DNA from: Desulfobulbus sp.
GTDB taxonomy: Bacteria; Desulfobacterota; Desulfobulbia; Desulfobulbales; Desulfobulbaceae
Direction: 5' to 3'
Assembly: GCA_030600525.1 (NCBI GenBank)
Contig: JAUVLX010000102.1
Span: 1 to 10,557 of the forward strand
Length of the DNA stretch: 10,557 nt
Both the position numbers and the translations under genes were made by a program. Each line of letters begins with the position of its first letter. The stretch's first letter is position 1. This document shows, in pieces, positions 5,814 to 10,557 of the stretch. Below the pieces are notes generated by a model. It searched no databases. It had not been told where the DNA came from and worked only from the letters and a program-made list of their open reading frames with translations.

Positions 5814-6803
5814 ATGTACAAAGATCCCAGCTACTTTATTCAAGGTGTTCTCGATAATAACCGACTGACTCTTGCTCGGACTATCACCCTCGTAGAGAGT
5901 ACCTTGATGACTCATCAGGATATTGCCAAAAATGTCATTAGTGAACTGCTGCCCCATACAGGTAAGGCAGTAAGGCTGGGTATTACCGGTGTTCCAGGTG
6001 CAGGAAAAAGTACCTTTATTGAAAGTTTTGGTACCATGCTCACCGGACTGGGGTATCGTGTCGCTGTATTGGCAATCGATCCCAGCAGTACCCGAAGCGG
6101 TGGTTCTATTCTGGGAGATAAAACCAGAATGGAAAAGCTTGCCGTCAATGAAATGGCTTTTATTCGTCCCTCTCCATCCAGTGGCAGTCTTGGTGGTGTG
6201 GCCCGGAAAACTCGTGAAACCATGCTCCTATGCGAAGCAGCAGGTTTTGACGTAATCATTGTTGAAACTGTAGGTGTTGGTCAATCTGAGACCACTGTTG
6301 CTTCGATGGTTGATTTCTTTATGGTTTTACAAATTTCAGGCGCAGGGGATGAACTGCAAGGTATTAAAAAAGGTGTCCTTGAAGTTGCAGACGCCATCGT
6401 GGTCAATAAAGCTGACGGAGACAATGTTACCCGCGCAAAACTGGCTAAGAAACAATATGAAACAGCTCTCCACTTGGTAGCACCATCTTCACCTAACTGG
6501 TCTCCCCCTGTTATGACATGTAGCGCCCTGGAACAAGTAGGGCTTAAGGAAGCTTGGGAAATCATTAAACAACACAAAAAAATCATGTCAGCCAGCGGGG
6601 AACTTGATGAGAAACGTAAAGAGCAAGCAATGTCTTGGATGTTATTTCTCGTCAAGGAAGGCCTGGAAAACTGGTTCTATAATAACGAAGAGATAAAAAA
6701 AGTGTTGCCTACCATCTCCGCAGAAGTTGAAAGCGGACAAAAAGCTCCGACCCGAGCAGCAGATGAGCTCGTCTCCATTCTCGGCTCAGATCTTCTATTC
6801 TGA
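5814..6803 (+). CDS. meaB: Methylmalonyl-CoA mutase-associated GTPase MeaB (MMAA/ArgK family)
   Basis: G3E-family P-loop GTPase that protects methylmalonyl-CoA mutase from inactivation and gates adenosylcobalamin loading or cofactor exchange. The 329-aa product has Walker A GVPGAGKST at residues 59-67, the MeaB switch segment AIDPSSTRSGGSILGDKTRM at 87-106, the Walker B/switch II stretch VIIVETVGVGQSE at 147-159 and the guanine-specificity motif NKAD at 198-201. The all-alpha N-terminal part (LARTITLVES) and the C-terminal dimerisation region are also present. ATG 5814 fits the family N-terminus; its SD, TGAGAG at 5801-5806, is weak. It lies 91 bp after the mutase, the usual adjacency for this chaperone-client pair, and a strong terminator follows. 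Older annotations call this family ArgK or LAO/AO transport ATPase, which is misleading here. Confidence 0.96.
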   Translation: MYKDPSYFIQGVLDNNRLTLARTITLVESTLMTHQDIAKNVISELLPHTGKAVRLGITGVPGAGKSTFIESFGTMLTGLGYRVAVLAIDPSSTRSGGSILGDKTRMEKLAVNEMAFIRPSPSSGSLGGVARKTRETMLLCEAAGFDVIIVETVGVGQSETTVASMVDFFMVLQISGAGDELQGIKKGVLEVADAIVVNKADGDNVTRAKLAKKQYETALHLVAPSSPNWSPPVMTCSALEQVGLKEAWEIIKQHKKIMSASGELDEKRKEQAMSWMLFLVKEGLENWFYNNEEIKKVLPTISAEVESGQKAPTRAADELVSILGSDLLF

Positions 6804-6851
6804 TTATTGAACAAAAGGTCGTCTTTTCAAGCAAGGAGCAGATCAACTGTC

Positions 6852-6896
6852 GGTGCACCAATTGAGCATCAGTTCATAATTTGGTGCACCTTTTTT
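6852..6896 (+). terminator. Rho-independent terminator after meaB
   Basis: GGTGCACCAA (6852-6861) pairs perfectly with TTGGTGCACC (6881-6890), followed at once by six T residues (6891-6896). It lies 49 nt after the meaB stop and is the natural end of the methylmalonyl-CoA cluster transcript. The core of each arm, GGTGCACC, is itself an 8-bp palindrome, so two identical palindromes stand 29 bp apart. Confidence 0.85.
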
Positions 6897-6911
6897 GGCA
6901 GGAAGTTACAA

Positions 6912-6939
6912 TTAACTTTAACTGCACCTGACCTATATT
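6912..6939 (+). promoter_or_regulatory. Candidate sigma-70 promoter for the mrcB unit
   Basis: TTAACT (6912-6917, four of six matches to TTGACA) and TATATT (6934-6939, five of six to TATAAT) are separated by 16 bp. They stand directly after the meaB terminator and about 165 bp before the mrcB start. This is the best promoter-like pair in the gap, but such matches are common in AT-rich sequence. Confidence 0.35.
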
Positions 6940-7032
6940 TCTAGTATCGAAACACTCTATCCCCTCCCCTAACTCCCCGCCCTTTTTTCTACCGACAGGA
7001 CGATCTATTTGATTAATTCTGTAAGGTAGCGT

Positions 7033-7233
7033 ATGAATACTCTTCAATTTATCCACTTTATTTTTAGGGTTCTCCCCCTATTTCCTAGCTCTTTGCAAGT
7101 TGTCTATGAAGAAACTAATTCGCATTGTTACTCTCTTATTTTTTGCATTTGTAGCACTTGGCAGCAGTGTTTGCGGAGTCCTGCTTTATGGCCATGTAAA
7201 AACATTAAACAACCTAATAACCACTCGTTTTGA
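7033..7233 (+). CDS. Doubtful 66-codon upstream ORF overlapping the mrcB start
   Basis: This frame begins at an ATG with a good ribosome binding site, AAGG (7023-7026), six bases upstream, and ends inside mrcB. The predicted 66-aa peptide starts with a hydrophobic stretch, MNTLQFIHFIFRVLPLFPSSLQVV, then becomes Cys- and polar-rich as it reads mrcB out of frame. It is probably not a stable protein. It may act as a translated leader whose ribosomes help initiate mrcB, which has no SD of its own, or it may mark a sequencing frameshift. No homologue is recognised. Confidence 0.2.
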   Translation: MNTLQFIHFIFRVLPLFPSSLQVVYEETNSHCYSLIFCICSTWQQCLRSPALWPCKNIKQPNNHSF

Positions 7234-9415
7234 TACCAATCGCTGGCAAATTCCTGCCAGGGTATTTTCACGTCCTCTTGAACTCTATCCCGGGAAAAAC
7301 ATATCTGCAGAGGATTTGATTAAAGAACTTCGGTTTGGCGGGTATCAGCAAAAAAACAAAAAACTCGCTGAAGGAGAATATAAAACCAAAGACGGGGTAG
7401 TCTTTCTAAAAACACGAGAATTTGATTTTTTAGACGGTAGGCAAAATAGTATAGAGTGCACTGTTTATTTTACAGATGACAGGATAACAGGGACCTATGA
7501 TACGGTCACTCAACAACCGCTTGAAGAATGTCGCGTTGATCCTATTACCATAGGCAGTTTTTTACCTGAAACAGGCGAAGACCGTATCCTCCTCAGCCAT
7601 GAAGACCTTCCACAACAATTTATTGATACCCTCCTTGCAGTTGAGGACAAATCCTTCTTTTCCCATATAGGTATTGATCCAAAGGGGATTTTACGAGCAT
7701 TGTATTTAAATATGCGTGCTGGTAGGGCTGTCGCAGGTGGTTCTACCCTGACGCAGCAATTGGTAAAAAATTATTTTTTATCCAATGAGCGTACGTTGCG
7801 CAGAAAATTTGATGAGGCCATAATGGCATTCATCCTGGAGCAAAAATACAACAAAGAGGAAATACTAGTAGCCTACTGCAATGAAATTTTTCTAGGCCAA
7901 AAGGGTAAAAGAGCCATCCATGGTTTTGCACTGGCAAGTAAATTTTATTTTGGTAGGGAACTATCACAGCTTGATCTTGCTGAAATTGCAATGCTAGTAG
8001 GGATTATAAAAGGACCCTCCATCTATAATCCGATCAAGCACCCAGAGCGATCTCAAAACAGAAGAGACATCGTTCTCAAAATTTTGGTCGACAATAAGCT
8101 TATCGATCATGAACAGTATAACAATGCCATTGACACAAACACCCTCAATTTCGAAAATGATCGCGTCAACCAAAGTGCCAATTTTGTGTCTTTTATAGAT
8201 CTTGTGCAACGAAGACTCAGGCAGTCATATTCTAAGGAAGATTTAACCAGTCAAGGATTATTGATTTTTTCGACTTTGGACCCAGTTATACATTCAAAGG
8301 CTCAATCACAGTTTTTTGCTACAGTCGTAAAAAAGGATAAAAGTCAGACAAAAAAGTTGCAGGGAGCATATATCATAGGCAATCGCCATACTGGTGAAAT
8401 TTTATCACTCATGGGGGGACTACATCCAAGAATAGGTGATTTTAACCGTGCCCTAGATGCTCAACGTCAAATCGGATCACTGATAAAACCTGCAGTCTAT
8501 CTCACCGCTCTCAACTTAGGTTACACCCTGACTTCCATAATTGATGATCATAATGTTTCCTTGTCAGATCAATCAGGAACGACTTGGCAACCAGCGAACT
8601 TCGATAAAAAGGAACATGGCAGAATCATGCTATATCAAGGATTGGCCTATTCATTAAACCTTGCCACTGTGAACCTAGGTTTAGAGGTCGGCTTGGCCAA
8701 TGTCGCTGATAGTTTGAAAAAATTAGGAGTAAAAAAAGATATTGCGCTCTATCCCAGCCTTTTGCTAGGGAGCGTTGAGCTCTCTCCGTTACAGGTCATG
8801 CAGATGTATCAATCGATTGCTGCCTCTGGCTTTCAAACGCCATTAAGAGCAATTCGTGGGGTCTTAAATCAGGAGAAAAAACCAATCCAGAGAAACCGGC
8901 TTTCTGTGGAACAACATTTTTCTCCTTCCGAAATGTTTCTCCTCCAGTTTGCCCTACAAGAGGCAGTAAGAGTTGGTACCGGAAAAAGATTAAAACAGAT
9001 TTTGCCTATGCACGACAAAATTGCTGGCAAAACAGGAACAACCAACAATTACCGTGATAGTTGGTTTGCAGGATTTACAGGTGAGATTTTAGGTGTGGTA
9101 TGGCTTGGGTCTGATGATAACGACAATACAGGGTTAACCGGTTCATCCGGGGCCATGGTTGCCTGGGGAAATATTGTTAAAAACATTCATTATAATGACA
9201 GAGAACCGAATCCACCACTTAATATCTATTGGCAAAAGGTATCCCCTCCGCAAATCAAAGCATCGAATAACCATATAACTCACCCTCTTTATTTACCGAT
9301 GCTAGGTACGGAGAAAACAAATCATAATGGTACACGAGAAAGCAAACAAAGGAACACCACTCTGCAGGACAGTGTTGAATCAATCTTTGATTCTATCCTT
9401 AACATTTTCAATTAA
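7100..9415 (+). CDS. mrcB: Bifunctional penicillin-binding protein 1b (class A PBP)
   Basis: Inner-membrane peptidoglycan synthase with transglycosylase and transpeptidase activities. Counted from ATG 7106, residues about 4-28 form the single membrane anchor. Residues about 45-150 (RWQIPARVFSRPLELYPG onward) match the UB2H region typical of PBP1b, the docking site for outer-membrane lipoprotein activators. The GT51 domain has VEDKSFFSHIGID with catalytic Glu180, GGSTLTQQ at 211-218 and EIFLGQKG. The transpeptidase domain has SLIK (nucleophile Ser458, Lys461), SLN at 516-518 and KTGTT from 642. The last 70 or so residues are a polar tail. About 770 aa is normal for PBP1b. TTG 7100 and ATG 7106 are both possible starts; ATG 7106 gives a cleaner N-terminus, MKKLIRIV. 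Neither has a visible SD. A small TPR lipoprotein follows after 15 bp. Confidence 0.93.
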   Translation: MSMKKLIRIVTLLFFAFVALGSSVCGVLLYGHVKTLNNLITTRFDTNRWQIPARVFSRPLELYPGKNISAEDLIKELRFGGYQQKNKKLAEGEYKTKDGVVFLKTREFDFLDGRQNSIECTVYFTDDRITGTYDTVTQQPLEECRVDPITIGSFLPETGEDRILLSHEDLPQQFIDTLLAVEDKSFFSHIGIDPKGILRALYLNMRAGRAVAGGSTLTQQLVKNYFLSNERTLRRKFDEAIMAFILEQKYNKEEILVAYCNEIFLGQKGKRAIHGFALASKFYFGRELSQLDLAEIAMLVGIIKGPSIYNPIKHPERSQNRRDIVLKILVDNKLIDHEQYNNAIDTNTLNFENDRVNQSANFVSFIDLVQRRLRQSYSKEDLTSQGLLIFSTLDPVIHSKAQSQFFATVVKKDKSQTKKLQGAYIIGNRHTGEILSLMGGLHPRIGDFNRALDAQRQIGSLIKPAVYLTALNLGYTLTSIIDDHNVSLSDQSGTTWQPANFDKKEHGRIMLYQGLAYSLNLATVNLGLEVGLANVADSLKKLGVKKDIALYPSLLLGSVELSPLQVMQMYQSIAASGFQTPLRAIRGVLNQEKKPIQRNRLSVEQHFSPSEMFLLQFALQEAVRVGTGKRLKQILPMHDKIAGKTGTTNNYRDSWFAGFTGEILGVVWLGSDDNDNTGLTGSSGAMVAWGNIVKNIHYNDREPNPPLNIYWQKVSPPQIKASNNHITHPLYLPMLGTEKTNHNGTRESKQRNTTLQDSVESIFDSILNIFN

Positions 9416-9430
9416 AAAGGCGATCAGATT

Positions 9431-9832
9431 ATGACGTTTACTGCTGTTAATCGATCTATATTGTTTCTCGCTATCACAGCGTTATTGGCCACAGGTTGTG
9501 CTGATATGCAACAGAGTTCACAACAAGATGTGTTGAGAGATGACAAAGAATACAAAGCAATCAGTGATAAGAATAAAAGTGTATCCTTAGTTCAAAAATC
9601 TAAAAATGCCTTAAAAGGGGGGGATTTTGAATTGGCAGAAACATTACTTGAACGAGCCATAAGAAAAGATCCTTACAACGGATGGCTCTGGTTTGAACTT
9701 GCGTCTGTCAATTACGAGCGTGGTGATTACGATCACACTTTGCAGTTATGCAGAAAGTCATTAAGTCTGGCACAAAATAATCAGTCCCTGCAAAATAAAA
9801 ATCGACAACTCATGAAACAGGCCAATAAATAA
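9431..9832 (+). CDS. Small TPR-repeat lipoprotein, LpoP-like candidate PBP1b activator
   Basis: A 133-aa predicted lipoprotein. Residues about 8-22 are a hydrophobic signal peptide ending in a lipobox, LLATGC, with lipidated Cys23. The next residue is Ala rather than Asp, which favours the outer membrane. A Gln/Asp-rich linker (26-50) follows, then two helix-turn-helix units matching tetratricopeptide repeats: about 51-82 (ALKGGDFELAETLLERAIRKDPYN) and about 85-117 (WFELASVNYERGDYDHTLQLCRKSL). A Gln/Asn/Lys-rich tail closes the protein. The start has AAAAGG about ten bases upstream, and the gene begins 15 bp after mrcB, so the two are surely co-transcribed. LpoP of Pseudomonas is a TPR outer-membrane lipoprotein that activates PBP1b, so the same role is a reasonable inference. 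A generic TPR lipoprotein is the alternative. Confidence 0.82.
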   Translation: MTFTAVNRSILFLAITALLATGCADMQQSSQQDVLRDDKEYKAISDKNKSVSLVQKSKNALKGGDFELAETLLERAIRKDPYNGWLWFELASVNYERGDYDHTLQLCRKSLSLAQNNQSLQNKNRQLMKQANK

Positions 9833-9888
9833 GAGTAACCAAAACAATTGAAAGAAAAAAGCGAATATAAAAGGTAGAAATCTGACAC

Positions 9889-10122
9889 TCATATACTGCA
9901 AAATTTTATTTTATCTGACAATCTCTCGGAGAACCAGTTATTCAAGATGTACAGGACTAGTCCTAACCTGATGAGTTTTATACAGAGATAGAGCTTATCA
10001 AGGGCAATCTCCCACCTGCTGTCACTTCTTCCGGTCATGATATAGGGGGAAAGATGTTGACTTGACATAAGGGTTAATTTCACTCTGACCCTTGAAAGTA
10101 TAGCTTCGATAATTCTCGGCAT
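9889..10122 (-). CDS. Doubtful 77-aa small protein on the minus strand
   Basis: Reading leftward, this frame starts at ATG (10122-10120) with an SD-like GGAAGGG (10137-10131) eight bases upstream, better than several real genes here. The product, MPRIIEAILSRVRVKL at the start and FSERLSDKIKFCSI at the end, is basic, with a moderately hydrophobic middle (LYLCIKLIRLGLVLYIL) that is interrupted by Lys and Arg and so is unlikely to be a true membrane helix. No domain is recognised. It may be a genuine small gene or a chance frame in non-coding sequence. Confidence 0.22.
   Translation of the reverse strand: MPRIIEAILSRVRVKLTLMSSQHLSPYIMTGRSDSRWEIALDKLYLCIKLIRLGLVLYILNNWFSERLSDKIKFCSI
9953..9964. 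repeat. Perfect 12-bp palindrome
   Basis: AGGACTAGTCCT is a perfect palindrome with no central spacer. It lies 120 bp after the lipoprotein gene and inside the doubtful minus-strand frame. It could be a dimeric protein binding site, but one isolated 12-bp palindrome is weak evidence. Confidence 0.4.
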
Positions 10123-10182
10123 TCGATAGGCCCTTCCGTTTTAAATCGCGTAAATCTTAATATAGGATCTGAAGACCTGCAG

Positions 10183-10199
10183 CTAACAATCTTTGTTAG
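10183..10199 (+). repeat. Small hairpin in the 3' non-coding region
   Basis: CTAACA (10183-10188) pairs with TGTTAG (10194-10199) around the loop ATCTT. It is followed by AACCTACCC rather than T residues, so it is not a standard terminator. No function can be assigned. Confidence 0.3.
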
Positions 10200-10537
10200 A
10201 ACCTACCCATGGCAGATCTTAAAGCTGCTTCCGTGAGCCTATCCCCACAAGTTCCAGCTATAGAGTGCATTGATTGCTTAAATACCGCCAGCTCTACAAC
10301 CATCATATTGGCAGTAAAAATTTACTCCTATTACTCCGGCAGAGGCACTCTAAAAACGGCTAAAAACGTACTCAATCTTTTTTACAACAAGGTGTATTAT
10401 TTTTAAGGACCTGGGAACTGTGGTATACAAATGAGAGAGGTTTTGCCAATTCGTCATTGATACTAATTTGCTTTTTTAAAACCAACAACTGTCCTTGTTT
10501 ATTATCTCAAGCTTTAGGCAAGGGGGAGATACATATT

Positions 10538-10557
10538 ATGCATACTCAATATTGGGC
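10538..10557 (+). CDS. Start of a gene truncated by the window end
   Basis: ATG 10538 is preceded, nine bases upstream, by AAGGGGGAG (10520-10528), a strong ribosome binding site. Only MHTQYW and part of a seventh codon are visible, so the product cannot be identified. The strong SD is the only support for this call. Confidence 0.45.

Larger units (their letters stand above)
9833..10537. other. Mostly non-coding region after the lipoprotein gene
   Basis: No confident gene and no clear T-tailed terminator follow the lipoprotein gene. Visible structure is limited to a 12-bp palindrome at 9953-9964 and a small hairpin at 10183-10199. A doubtful minus-strand ORF at 9889-10122 is listed separately. 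A + strand frame at 10209-10406 has no SD and no recognisable motifs. No tRNA or transposon end was seen. The low coding signal could reflect decayed genes, but I cannot identify a parent. Confidence 0.5.

Noticed and set aside
10207..10318. Short minus-strand frame (37 codons, MMVVELAVFKQ...) as a transposase remnant
   Set aside because: It reads like protein, but an in-frame stop lies just upstream, no transposase motif can be named and no terminal repeats are visible.
10209..10406. 65-codon + strand ORF near the right end
   Set aside because: No SD upstream, no recognisable motif, and ordinary length for a chance open frame. It lies in a region with little coding character.

Overview
The window looks like chromosomal DNA from an AT-leaning, Gram-negative, anaerobic bacterium. 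The methylmalonyl-CoA gene set, a glutaconate-CoA-transferase-type enzyme and a class A penicillin-binding protein with a UB2H-like segment together suggest Desulfobacterota, perhaps a Desulfobulbales-type propionate or succinate metaboliser. That placement is inference; there is no rRNA or other marker here. All confident genes lie on the + strand.

Layout. Positions 1-872 hold no recognisable gene. They are AT-rich, contain several inverted repeats and end in a very long terminator-like hairpin (751-807). Positions 873-6803 form a metabolic cluster: two CoA-transferase subunits (alpha 873-1889, beta 1940-2779), methylmalonyl-CoA epimerase (2988-3392), a single-chain B12-dependent methylmalonyl-CoA mutase (3569-5722) and its GTPase chaperone MeaB (5814-6803). 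A good rho-independent terminator (6852-6896) closes it. A second unit, 7100/7106-9832, encodes a bifunctional PBP1b-type peptidoglycan synthase and a small TPR lipoprotein. Positions 9833-10537 are mostly non-coding, with one doubtful minus-strand small ORF. A new + strand gene appears to start at 10538 and runs out of the window.

How the genes work together. Mutase, epimerase and MeaB interconvert succinyl-CoA and (2S)/(2R)-methylmalonyl-CoA. The CoA transferase could link this to free acids, for example by moving CoA between propionyl-CoA and succinate, but its substrates cannot be read from sequence. The biotin-dependent carboxyltransferase or decarboxylase needed to reach propionyl-CoA is not in this window. 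In the second unit the TPR lipoprotein next to PBP1b resembles the LpoP/PBP1b activator pairing known from Pseudomonas and Acinetobacter.

The most interesting non-coding features are: a perfect extended -10 promoter embedded in the terminator-like hairpin before the CoA-transferase genes; a leader of three consecutive hairpins before the mutase; and a dyad around an extended -10-like element before the epimerase. I found no CRISPR array, tRNA, insertion sequence or convincing new defence system.
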